Of a stretch of DNA of 64,000 nucleotides, positions 24,523-32,541 are shown in pieces (within the stretch, counting starts at the first letter, position 1; each line of letters starts with the position of its first letter). The stretch is from Kibdelosporangium sp040675465 (GTDB lineage: Bacteria > Actinomycetota > Actinomycetes > Mycobacteriales > Pseudonocardiaceae), in contig NZ_JBFAPA010000018.1 in the NCBI RefSeq assembly GCF_040675465.1, positions 124,001 to 188,000 of the forward strand, read 5' to 3'. Under the pieces are notes generated by a model. That model made no database searches and was not told where the DNA came from. It was given only the letters and a program-made list of their open reading frames with translations. Both the position numbers and the translations under genes were made by a program.

Positions 24523-25503
24523 GTGAACGCGCCGGCCGTGACGCCCGAGCCGCTGCAACTGGTGGTGGGCGAGGAAGAGCTACTGGTAGAGCGCGCCGTC
24601 CGGACCGCGCTGGACAGCGCCCGGCTCGCCGACCCGACCGCCGACCTGACCAGAGTCCGGGTGGCTGAACTCACAGTTCCGCAGCTCAACGAGCTGGTCA
24701 GCCCGTCGCTGTTCGCCGAGGCCCGGGTGGTGGTGCTGGAGGCCGCGCAAGAGATCACCCAGGAGATCTCCGACGCGGTGATCGCCTACAGCAAGAACCC
24801 GGCCGAAGGCGTCGTGCTCGTCGTGGTCCACACCGGAGGCGGGCGCACGAAGGTCGGCAAGGCATTGCCTGCGGCGTTGAAGAAGGCCGGTGCCTACGTC
24901 ACCGAGTGCCCGAAGATGACCAAGGCCGCCGAACGCGAGGACTTCGTCCGCAACGAGATCCGCCGCGCGGGCGGCCGGACCGACGCCCCGGCGGTCGCGG
25001 CATTGATCGAGACGATCGGTTCGGATCTCCGCGAGCTGGCGTCCGCCGCCGCCCAGCTGGTCGCGGACACCGATGGCAAGGTCGACGAGCAGGCGGTCCG
25101 CCGCTACCACAGCGGCCGGGCCGAGGTGAACGGCTTCGCGGTGGCCGAGAAGGCCGTCGTGGGCGACCTGCCTGGAGCGTTGGAGGCGTTGCGCTGGGCC
25201 ATGCAGCTCGGTGTCCCGCACGTCCTCGTGGCCGACGCCCTCGCTGACGCCGTCCGCACTGTCGCCCGGGTCGCGCCGCTGGGCCGGATCGACCCGTTCA
25301 AAATGGCCGGTGAGCTGGGCATGCCGCCCTGGAAGATCCGCAAAGCGATGTCCCAGACCCGCGGCTGGCACCCAGCGGGCCTTGCCGACGCCATGCAGAT
25401 CGTCGCCGCCCTCAACGCCGACGTGAAGGGCGCCGCCGCCGACGCCGGTTACGCCCTCGAACTGGCGATCATCAAAATCAACCGCGCCCACAAACGCGCC
25501 TGA
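24523..25503 (+). CDS. holA: DNA polymerase III delta subunit
   Basis: 326 residues. Clamp-loader delta subunit that opens the beta sliding clamp. N-terminal AAA-like domain without a functional Walker A (LQLVVGEEELLVERAV), followed by the helical lid and C-terminal collar (GDLPGALEALRWAMQLGVPHVLVADALADAVRT). GTG 24523 with AGGA seven bases upstream is chosen over an earlier frame opening at 24469. In mycobacteria holA follows comEC; here it is separated by thrC and decayed DNA. The frame ends in HKRA, TGA. Confidence 0.93.
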   Translation: MNAPAVTPEPLQLVVGEEELLVERAVRTALDSARLADPTADLTRVRVAELTVPQLNELVSPSLFAEARVVVLEAAQEITQEISDAVIAYSKNPAEGVVLVVVHTGGGRTKVGKALPAALKKAGAYVTECPKMTKAAEREDFVRNEIRRAGGRTDAPAVAALIETIGSDLRELASAAAQLVADTDGKVDEQAVRRYHSGRAEVNGFAVAEKAVVGDLPGALEALRWAMQLGVPHVLVADALADAVRTVARVAPLGRIDPFKMAGELGMPPWKIRKAMSQTRGWHPAGLADAMQIVAALNADVKGAAADAGYALELAIIKINRAHKRA

Positions 25504-25678
25504 CCGAATCGCGGCACCTCGGAAGAGGCACTTGGGATTGGGCGGTGCTTGGGATTGGGCGGTGTTTTGCGGCGTGCAGTGCTTCGGGAAAGGGCTGTGC
25601 TTGCGGCTGGTGTGTGGGTGTGGGCATGAGAAAAGGGCCTCACCGTGAGAGTGGTGAGGCCCTTTCTTCAGGTCTGGA
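25504..25678. other. holA-rpsT intergenic with a short direct repeat
   Basis: CTTGGGATTGGGCGGTG occurs twice in tandem at about 25532-25565, followed by TG-rich low-complexity sequence and the rpsT terminator. No gene is visible. Confidence 0.6.
25633..25664 (-). terminator. rpsT terminator
   Basis: AAGGGCCTCACC (25633-25644) pairs with GGTGAGGCCCTT (25653-25664), 12-bp perfect arms and an 8-nt loop. On the minus strand it is followed by TTTTCTC, so it is an intrinsic terminator for rpsT; flanking A/T on both sides may also stop holA transcripts. Confidence 0.85.
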
Positions 25679-25939
25679 TCAGAGGCCGTTGGCGACCTTG
25701 GCCATGGCCGACTTCTTGTTGGCGGCCTGGTTGGGGTGCATGACGCCCTTGCTGGCGGCCTTGTCCAGCTTGCGGCTGGCGGCCTTGAGCAGCTCGACGG
25801 CCTTGTCCTTCTCGCCGGCCTCGGCCGCCTCGCGGAACTTCCGGATGGCGGTCTTCACCGAGGACTTCACCGACTTGTTGCGCTGCCGGCGGGCTTCGTT
25901 GGTCTTGATGCGCTTGATCTGTGACTTGATGTTGGCCAC
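25679..25939 (-). CDS. rpsT: 30S ribosomal protein S20
   Basis: 86 residues, basic and helical, reading ANIKSQIKRIKTNEARRQRN ... GVMHPNQAANKKSAMAKVANGL, the S20 signature. The start is GTG at 25939 with GAGGAG upstream; a longer frame to 26236 has no family similarity. It stands convergent to holA, the same holA/rpsT layout I recall from mycobacteria. Its leader contains GCCCGCG-TTC-GCGGGGC, a hairpin that could take part in the autoregulation known for S20 in other bacteria. Confidence 0.97.
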   Translation of the reverse strand: MANIKSQIKRIKTNEARRQRNKSVKSSVKTAIRKFREAAEAGEKDKAVELLKAASRKLDKAASKGVMHPNQAANKKSAMAKVANGL

Positions 25940-26132
25940 GCGGTATCTCCTCAGGTTTCGCTCTCCGGATTGCCGTACCGCGGAGTACTTAGGCCCCGCG
26001 AACGCGGGCTTCCTCCAGGTCGGAACGCCACACGGCACGACTCGCCCACTGTAACAGGCGGTCACCTTCGTCGAAGAATCGGGGCTTGGCCTGCGGTAAA
26101 GCGGTACCCTCCCCGATCTTGCCTGAGGCAGG

Positions 26133-26999
26133 GTGGGAGGGGTGAACCCGGTTGCGGTCGGCCTCGTCCTGGTCGCGGCGCTCGCGCACGCCGCGTGGAA
26201 CTTCTCCGCCAAGCGCGCGGGCGGCGCCGGGAGCACCCTCGTCTGGCTCTACCTGACCACCTCGGCCGTGCTCGGCCTGCCGGTCGTGGTGGTCGCACTG
26301 ATGATCACTGATGCCCGGCCGAACTGGGGATGGCTGCTCGCGATCGTGGTGACCGCGGTGCTGCATGTCGTGTACGCGCTGACCCTCCAGCGCGGCTACG
26401 GGGTCGGCGACATGTCCGTTGTCTATCCCGTGGCTCGGGGAAGTGGGCCGTTACTTTCGGTCATCCTCGCGGTGCTGCTCCTCCACGAGCGCCCGGGAGT
26501 GCTGGGCGCGATCGGCGCGGCTCTGGTGGTCGCCGGGGTGTTCGTGATCGGGTTCGGCGGCGGCACACACCAGCGGATCGGGCCCAGCCTGCTCTACGGC
26601 GGCCTCACGGGCCTGACGATCGCCGCGTACACCCTCTGGGACGCGCACTCCGTGAACGGCCTCGCGGTCCCGCCGTTGATCTACTTCTTCTCCGGGTCGG
26701 TGCTGCAGAGCGTGATCCTGGCGCCGTACGCGTGGACCCAGCGGCGGCAGGTCGCCGGTCTGTGGCGGAAACACTGGAAGGACGTGCTGGTCATCGCCGT
26801 GCTGTCACCCATCGGGTACCTGCTGGTGCTGTACGCGATGACCATGGCGCCGGTCAGCATGGTGGCGCCCGCCCGGGAACTGTCGATCGTGGTGGGCAGC
26901 GTGCTCGCGTGGCGGCTGCTCGGCGAACCAGACCCGCTGCGGCGGCTCACCGGCGCCGCGATCGTGCTCGCCGGAGTGGCCGCCATCGCCGCGGCCTGA
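26133..26999 (+). CDS. EamA/DMT-superfamily transporter
   Basis: 288 residues with about ten hydrophobic segments arranged as two EamA repeats (roughly 5-135 and 150-285). The first ends in GALGAALVVAGVFVIGF-like sequence and the second in GAAIVLAGVAAIAAA, each preceded by a conserved VYPVARGSGPLLSV or APARELSIVVGSVLAWRLLGE block. Drug/metabolite transporters of this type export amino acids or nucleobases. GTG 26133 or GTG 26142 may be the start; GGGAGG lies between them. Divergent from rpsT. Substrate unknown. Confidence 0.9.
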   Translation: MGGVNPVAVGLVLVAALAHAAWNFSAKRAGGAGSTLVWLYLTTSAVLGLPVVVVALMITDARPNWGWLLAIVVTAVLHVVYALTLQRGYGVGDMSVVYPVARGSGPLLSVILAVLLLHERPGVLGAIGAALVVAGVFVIGFGGGTHQRIGPSLLYGGLTGLTIAAYTLWDAHSVNGLAVPPLIYFFSGSVLQSVILAPYAWTQRRQVAGLWRKHWKDVLVIAVLSPIGYLLVLYAMTMAPVSMVAPARELSIVVGSVLAWRLLGEPDPLRRLTGAAIVLAGVAAIAAA

Positions 27000-27104
27000 G
27001 CTGCACATCGGGCCAGTGGTGAGGGTGGGGGTGTGTTGCTGGGGTGTAACGGGCGGGAGATTGGCCGGTCAGAGTAGTGCGCCCAGGCGTTTCGCTGAGT
27101 CAAG

Positions 27105-28754
27105 ATGTCGACCATGAGCCGGCGAACAGTTCCATCTCGGGCCAAGGTGTCCCCTTCGGGCAATGGGCACGTACCTGGTGCGTTGTTCGACGGCTATCTG
27201 GATCCGGCGCGGCCGCATGCCGGCGCGTACGACGAGATGTTCGCGGAGGCGTCGAGCGTGAGGTCGGCGTACCGGACGCTGTACGACTCGCTGGTGCCGT
27301 CGCAGGCCGCTGATCTCGCCGCCCGCTCCGAGGCGCTGGACCGCGCCTTCGTCGACCAGGGCATCACCTTCTCCCTCTCCGGGCAGGAACGGCCCTTCCC
27401 GCTCGACCTCATCCCCCGGGTGATCACCGCCACCGAGTGGTCCAAGTTGGAACGCGGGATCGTGCAACGCGTCCGCGCCCTGGAGATGTTCCTCGCCGAC
27501 ATTTATGGCGACGCGCAGATTGTCCGCGACGGTGTGCTGCCGCGGCGGTTGATCACCTCCTGTGCTCATTTCCACCGGGAGGCCGCCGGGATCTCGCCGC
27601 CCAACGGGGTCCGCATCCACGTCGCCGGGATCGACCTCATCCGGGACGAGGCGGGGGTGTTCCGGGTGCTGGAGGACAACCTGCGCTGCCCGTCCGGGGT
27701 GTCGTACGTGATGGAGAACCGCCGGACCATGGCGAGGGTGTTCCCCGACCTGTTCGCCCGCCACCGGGTCCGCGCGGTCGGCGACTACGCGGGACACCTG
27801 CTGCGTGCGTTGCGTGCTTCTGCCGCGGCGAACGTGGCCGACCCCAATGTCGTTGTGCTCACGCCGGGTGTGCACAACTCCGCGTACTTCGAGCATTCGC
27901 TGCTGGCCCGCCAGATGGGTGTGGAGCTCGTCGAGGGCCGCGACTTGTTCTGCCGGGACAACACCGTCTACATCCGCACGACCGAAGGCGAACGCCGGGT
28001 CGATGTGATCTACCGGCGCATCGACGACGACTTCCTTGACCCCGTGCAGTTCTACCCCGACTCGGTGCTCGGCGTCGCTGGGCTGGTGAACGCCGCCCGC
28101 GCGGGCAACGTCGTGATCGCGAACGCTGTAGGCAATGGCGTCGCCGACGACAAGCTCGTCTACACCTACGTGCCCGAGATCGTTCAGTACTACCTCGGCG
28201 AGAAGCTGCTGCTGCCCAATGTGGACACCTACCGGTGCTGGCTGCCCGAGGAACGCGCGTATGTTCTCGACCACCTGAACGAGCTGGTGATCAAGCCCGT
28301 TGAAGGCTCTGGTGGGTACGGGATCGTGTTCGGCGCCGAGGCCACCGCGCCGGAGCTCGCCCGGGTGCGGCGCAAGATCCGCGGCAACCCGCGCGGCTGG
28401 ATCGCGCAGCCCGTGGTCCAGCTGTCGACCGTGCCCACGAAGATCGGCGACCGGCTCGCGCCCCGGCACGTGGACCTGCGGCCGTTCGCGGTGAACGACG
28501 GCAACTTCGTGTTCGTGCTGCCCGGCGGGCTGACCCGGGTCGCGCTCAACGAAGGCAGCCTGGTGGTCAACTCCTCGCAGGGCGGCGGGTCCAAGGACAC
28601 CTGGGTGCTGGCGGCGCGATCGTCCACTGTGGAGCGTGAACTCGCCGAGCCCGGCCTGGCCGAGCTGGCCACGGTGGACTCGCCCGCGGCCGACCAGGGC
28701 CCGGAGCTGACCAGTTCACAGCAACACCAGCAACAGCAGCAACAACAGTCATAG
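27105..28754 (+). CDS. Circularly permuted ATP-grasp type 2 protein (DUF404/DUF407)
   Basis: 549 residues. FDGYLDPARPHAGAYDEMF and LERGIVQRVRALEMFLADIYG mark the N-terminal permuted region; HVAGIDLIRDEAGVFRVLEDNLRCPSGVSYV and VIKPVEGSGGYGIVFG carry the ATP-grasp glutamates and lysine/glycine loop. The family is predicted to ligate a carboxylate to an amine, making peptide-like bonds. It forms an operon with the alpha-E and transglutaminase genes (12-bp gap, then overlap), matching Rv2411c-Rv2409c. Odd: the C-terminus ends in a glutamine tract (QQHQQQQQQQS) from CAR codon repeats. Substrate unknown. Confidence 0.92.
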   Translation: MSTMSRRTVPSRAKVSPSGNGHVPGALFDGYLDPARPHAGAYDEMFAEASSVRSAYRTLYDSLVPSQAADLAARSEALDRAFVDQGITFSLSGQERPFPLDLIPRVITATEWSKLERGIVQRVRALEMFLADIYGDAQIVRDGVLPRRLITSCAHFHREAAGISPPNGVRIHVAGIDLIRDEAGVFRVLEDNLRCPSGVSYVMENRRTMARVFPDLFARHRVRAVGDYAGHLLRALRASAAANVADPNVVVLTPGVHNSAYFEHSLLARQMGVELVEGRDLFCRDNTVYIRTTEGERRVDVIYRRIDDDFLDPVQFYPDSVLGVAGLVNAARAGNVVIANAVGNGVADDKLVYTYVPEIVQYYLGEKLLLPNVDTYRCWLPEERAYVLDHLNELVIKPVEGSGGYGIVFGAEATAPELARVRRKIRGNPRGWIAQPVVQLSTVPTKIGDRLAPRHVDLRPFAVNDGNFVFVLPGGLTRVALNEGSLVVNSSQGGGSKDTWVLAARSSTVERELAEPGLAELATVDSPAADQGPELTSSQQHQQQQQQQS

Positions 28755-28766
28755 CGAGGAGGCACG

Positions 28767-29714
28767 ATGCTGGCACGCAATGCCGAGTCGCTGTACTGGA
28801 TCGGCCGCTACGTCGAACGCGCCGACGACACCGCGCGGATCCTGGACGTCTCGGTGCACCAATTGCTCGAGGACGCCACGGTCAACCCGGACGCCACCAG
28901 CCGTCAGCTGCTGGCCGTCCTCGGGATCGAACCGCCCGAGGGCACCGAGCTGGACGTGTGGTCACTGACCGAGCTCGTCGCGTACTCCAAGGACCACGCC
29001 GGATCGATCGTCGCGTCGGTCAACAGCGCGCGGGAGAACACGAGGGGCGCGCGTGAGGTGGTCTCCACCGAGATGTGGGAATGCCTCAACGCCATGTGGA
29101 ACGCCGTGCCCGAACGGCAGACCTACGCGCGGATGATGGGGCCGCACGCGTTCTTCGCGTTCGTCGAGGAACGCGCCGCGATGTTCGCCGGCCTCGCGGA
29201 CTCCACGATGAGCCGCGACGACGGCTGGCGGTTCCTCGTCCTCGGCCGGTCCGTGGAACGCGTGGACATGATCGTGCGGCTGTTGTTGTCCCGCGTGGGC
29301 GACAAAGCATCTTCGCCCGGGTGGGTGACCGTGTTGCGCTCGGCGGGCGCGCACGACACGTATCTCAGGACTTACCGTGGCGCTCTGGATGCCGCGCGGG
29401 TCGTGCAGTTCATGCTGTTGGACAGGTTGTTCCCACGATCGGTGTTCTATTCGCTACGCCAGGCGGAAGCGTGTCTCGAGCAGCTCGATCACCAGCCGGA
29501 TGTGCGGGTCGGTGCGAGGGCGGAGGCGTTGCGGTTGCTCGGCCGGGCTCGCAGCGATCTCGAGTTCCTGAAGCCCGCGGACCTGCTGGAAGACTTGCCA
29601 AGACGGCTGCGGGCACTGCAGGCGACCGTCCGGGACGTGGGTGAAGCAGTGTCACAGCAGTACTTCCACACCGCGCCGTGGGTCGCGTGGACCAACGCGG
29701 AGGTGTCCTCGTGA
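28767..29714 (+). CDS. Alpha-E domain protein (DUF403)
   Basis: 315 residues, almost wholly helical. MLARNAESLYWIGRYVERADDTARILDV is the diagnostic N-terminus of the alpha-E family, with further conserved REVVSTEMWECLN and FLVLGRSVERVDMIVRLLL. Alpha-E proteins accompany permuted ATP-grasp enzymes and transglutaminases and are thought to form a partner scaffold or a helical enzyme. ATG with GAGGAGG upstream; the stop overlaps the transglutaminase start (GTGA). Biochemical role not established in the family as far as I know. Confidence 0.92.
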   Translation: MLARNAESLYWIGRYVERADDTARILDVSVHQLLEDATVNPDATSRQLLAVLGIEPPEGTELDVWSLTELVAYSKDHAGSIVASVNSARENTRGAREVVSTEMWECLNAMWNAVPERQTYARMMGPHAFFAFVEERAAMFAGLADSTMSRDDGWRFLVLGRSVERVDMIVRLLLSRVGDKASSPGWVTVLRSAGAHDTYLRTYRGALDAARVVQFMLLDRLFPRSVFYSLRQAEACLEQLDHQPDVRVGARAEALRLLGRARSDLEFLKPADLLEDLPRRLRALQATVRDVGEAVSQQYFHTAPWVAWTNAEVSS

Positions 29715-30553
29715 GCTGGCGGGTACGTGTCATTCACTCAACCGGGTACAGGTATCGGTCGGTCGTCACCCAGTCGTACAACGAAGTACGCCTAACACCA
29801 CGCTCCGACCGCAGGCAGAACGTCGTGGTGAGCAGGGTCGAGACGACACCGGCCACACGTCAGTACCGCTACACCGACTACTGGGGCACGCTCGTCACGA
29901 GCTTCGACCTGCACGCACCGCACACCCAGCTGAAAGTCGTTGGCGCGTCGGTGGTGGAGACAAGCAGTGAGGTCGAGCCGGTCCGCACGGGCACGTGGGC
30001 GGACCTGCGTGAGGAAAACCTCGTTGACCGCTACACCGAGCTGCTCGAACCCACCGCATACGTCCCCAAAGCGCGTGAACTTGCCGCAGTGGCAAGGGAC
30101 CTGCGCAAGGGCAGGACCCCGGCGGAGGCGGTTCTCGAAGCGTCCCAATGGGTTCACGACAAGCTCAAGTACCAGGCCGGCACGACAGGCGTGCACTCGT
30201 CCGCGGTCGACGCCTACGCCGCGGGCGAAGGCGTGTGCCAGGACTTCGCGCACGTGACGCTGTCCTTGTTGCGCGCCATGGGCATTCCCGCGAGGTACGT
30301 GTCCGGGTACCTGCACACCAAGCCGGACGCGGAACCCAAGGAGACGGTGCGCGGCGAGAGCCACGCGTGGATCGAGGCGTGGACCGGGGGCTGGTGGGGC
30401 TACGACCCGACCAACGCGATCCCGGTGGGCCCCAGGCACATCTGGGTCGCCCTCGGGCGGGACTACGCGGATGTGGCCCCGCTCAAGGGCATCTACTCAG
30501 GAGGTGACGCCACCGCTCTGGAGGTGACCGTCGACATCACGCGCCTCGCGTAG
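29711..30553 (+). CDS. Transglutaminase-like cysteine protease
   Basis: 280 residues. N-terminal beta-rich domain (RVRVIHSTGYRYRSVVTQSYNEVRLTPR) typical of bacterial TGase N-domains, then the catalytic core: Cys in AGEGVCQDFAHV, His in ESHAWIEAW, Asp in GYDPTNAIPV. Complete triad, so probably an active peptidase, amidase or transferase. GTG start overlaps the alpha-E stop. The 3' end overlaps the convergent M48 gene by 57 bp. With the two upstream genes it forms a conserved three-gene module predicted to build and trim a peptide-like product. Confidence 0.93.
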   Translation: MSWRVRVIHSTGYRYRSVVTQSYNEVRLTPRSDRRQNVVVSRVETTPATRQYRYTDYWGTLVTSFDLHAPHTQLKVVGASVVETSSEVEPVRTGTWADLREENLVDRYTELLEPTAYVPKARELAAVARDLRKGRTPAEAVLEASQWVHDKLKYQAGTTGVHSSAVDAYAAGEGVCQDFAHVTLSLLRAMGIPARYVSGYLHTKPDAEPKETVRGESHAWIEAWTGGWWGYDPTNAIPVGPRHIWVALGRDYADVAPLKGIYSGGDATALEVTVDITRLA

Positions 30554-31975
30554 CCAGTCCAGCAGCGGCGTCACCTTGGTCGGGTGCCGGATCGCCGCGT
30601 CGACCATCGGCGTGAGGTTGATCTGCGCACCGCCGGCCAGGCGCAGCACCCAGGTGTCCGACCAGTCCAGTTCGAAGCTCGCCTTGCCCGCGTCGATCAG
30701 GCTGACCGCGATCAGGTCGGCGATCAGCCGCGCGACGACCTCACGGCGTTGTGCGTGCGTCGCGGCGCCGTCGACCAGAGCCATCAGCTGCTCGGTCTTG
30801 CCGCGCTCGACCACGCCGAGGATCTCGTCGACGCTGCCGGTCGGCACGATGCCGCGCTTGACCGACGAGTCGGTCAGCACCTTCGCGTTGTTCCGCGCGA
30901 TGTTGGTGGTGCCCAGCTGCACGACCTCCGTCCAGGAGGCGCGCGGGCCGAGACCGTCGACGATCAGCTCGCTCTCCAGCTCGGGCACCGTCCGCGCCGG
31001 GTCGCGCAGCACGGACCAGGCGGGCCGGTCGTCGGTGGCCGGGCCGTCGCCGGTCAGCTTGTCGATGGCCGCGATCCGCACCCGCATCGTCGGGTGGCTG
31101 TCGTAGCGGGACGACGGTTCGGAGTCGAGCAGCGACTCCTGGGCCTCGAGCAGCTGGGCGTGCCGGACGTCGTTGCACAGGAACGCGTGGAACCCCATCA
31201 GCAGCTCGGGCGTGCGACCCGCTTCCGGCGCCAGCCGGACGTACGAGTCGCCGTAGTGCGACCAGGCCGCGTCCAACGCGTTGATCTTGCCAAGCGCCGA
31301 CTTTGCGGCCTCCTTGCCCGCCGCGCGCACTGCGACGGCGTCGGCCTGCAGCTCCTGGGCGCGGTTGGCCGACCGGGCCACCACCAGGTACAGCTTCACG
31401 TACGGCGTCAGCAGCACTCGCAGCCAGCCGTCGGCCGCGGCGAGCGTCCGCTGCATGGTGGCTGTCGCGCGGTAGGTCACTGCGGACAGCTTGGTGTGCC
31501 CGTGGCTGTAGTGACCAAGTTCATGCCCCAGCACGGACCGCAGCTCGGACACCGAGAGCCCGGCCAGCAGCGGCAGGCCGATCATCATGTGCCGCTTGCC
31601 CGAACGCAGGCCGAGCAGGTGACTTTCCTCCCACACCGCCGCGTTCACCTTGGGCACGATCCGGACGTCGTCCGGGCCGCGGGTGTTCGCCGCCACGGCG
31701 AGCTCGTCGATCATCGCCCAGAGTTCGGGCTGCTCGGCGCGCTCGACCCGGGCGCCGTACGGCTCCTGCTTGATCTTCAGCACTTTCCACAGCGCGGTGC
31801 CGATGGCGATCGACGCGAACACCGCGATGGCGCCGACCCTCAGCCCGCCGCCCGCGTGCCCCGTCGTGAGCCCGAGGACCGCGACGAACAGCATCCCGCC
31901 GATGAGCCCCAGCACCAGCACGAAGAACCCGACCAGAAGCAGCACGCCCAATCCGGCGCGCAGTTTGACCCCCAC
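30497..31975 (-). CDS. M48-family membrane zinc metallopeptidase
   Basis: 492 residues. Two N-terminal transmembrane helices (about 6-38 and 46-66), then the HtpX/Ste24-like catalytic domain with LGHELGHYSHGH (His151, Glu152, His155 bind zinc and activate water). A third zinc ligand Glu should lie near the RSANRAQELQADAVAV segment. GTG 31975 has AAGGGG eight bases upstream and gives a start just before the first helix. The C-terminal half (about 240-492) is a long soluble extension. Family role: quality control of membrane proteins. Its end overlaps the transglutaminase end by 57 bp. Confidence 0.92.
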   Translation of the reverse strand: MGVKLRAGLGVLLLVGFFVLVLGLIGGMLFVAVLGLTTGHAGGGLRVGAIAVFASIAIGTALWKVLKIKQEPYGARVERAEQPELWAMIDELAVAANTRGPDDVRIVPKVNAAVWEESHLLGLRSGKRHMMIGLPLLAGLSVSELRSVLGHELGHYSHGHTKLSAVTYRATATMQRTLAAADGWLRVLLTPYVKLYLVVARSANRAQELQADAVAVRAAGKEAAKSALGKINALDAAWSHYGDSYVRLAPEAGRTPELLMGFHAFLCNDVRHAQLLEAQESLLDSEPSSRYDSHPTMRVRIAAIDKLTGDGPATDDRPAWSVLRDPARTVPELESELIVDGLGPRASWTEVVQLGTTNIARNNAKVLTDSSVKRGIVPTGSVDEILGVVERGKTEQLMALVDGAATHAQRREVVARLIADLIAVSLIDAGKASFELDWSDTWVLRLAGGAQINLTPMVDAAIRHPTKVTPLLDWLREARDVDGHLQSGGVTS

Positions 31976-32052
31976 AGTCCACCCCTTGGTTTGACAGGCC
32001 CCCCGACCTGGCGGGGAATTCTGCACCTCGGTGACTGTGCGTGTCCAGACGG

Positions 32053-32478
32053 TTAGCCGAGACGGGCGTTGATGGCCTTGGCAACCAGCTCAAAGCGGTC
32101 CGGCGGAAGGATGGACCCCTCCCGGCGCAGGTCGTCCTCGTCCAGCTCGTACATCCGGTCCAGCCGGACGAACGACTCGCGGCCGTCGTGGTCCCAGGCG
32201 CCGCTGCCGAGGTTCAGCCAGCCTCCCTCGCCGTGGTGGTCCTTGCTCGACAGCATCATCGCCAGCAGCCGCGATCCGGCCCGGCCGATCACCAGCAGCG
32301 GACGGTCCTTGCCCCGGTCCGGGTCCTCCTCGTACGGCACCCAGGCCCAGATGATCTCCCCGGGATCGGCCAGTCCGTCCAGGTCGGGGCTGTAGTCTAG
32401 AGAGGCGCCGTCCTCAACGACGTACACCTGCTTGACGGCGCCGTAGGCGGGCTTGGGGTCTTCGCCGGGATCACGCAC
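32053..32478 (-). CDS. PemK/MazF-like protein
   Basis: 141 residues of the MazF/PemK fold (GEIIWAWVPYEEDPDRGKDRPLLVIGRAG, then LAMMLSSKDH), to which mRNA-interferase toxins belong. GTG start, divergent from lepA as for mycobacterial Rv2405. There is no antitoxin-like small gene beside it, the protein is longer than typical MazF, and it is strongly conserved in position. A housekeeping or non-toxic role is more likely than a toxin-antitoxin module; this is inference. Confidence 0.8.
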   Translation of the reverse strand: MRDPGEDPKPAYGAVKQVYVVEDGASLDYSPDLDGLADPGEIIWAWVPYEEDPDRGKDRPLLVIGRAGSRLLAMMLSSKDHHGEGGWLNLGSGAWDHDGRESFVRLDRMYELDEDDLRREGSILPPDRFELVAKAINARLG

Positions 32479-32541
32479 GCGGTGAGCGTACTGCCCATGG
32501 GACCATGGGGCGGTCAGGCAGGGAAAACAGCGAGGGAATCA

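Noticed and set aside
32053..32478. Complete toxin-antitoxin module
   Set aside because: Only the MazF-like gene is present; the neighbour is lepA and no antitoxin reading frame is visible.
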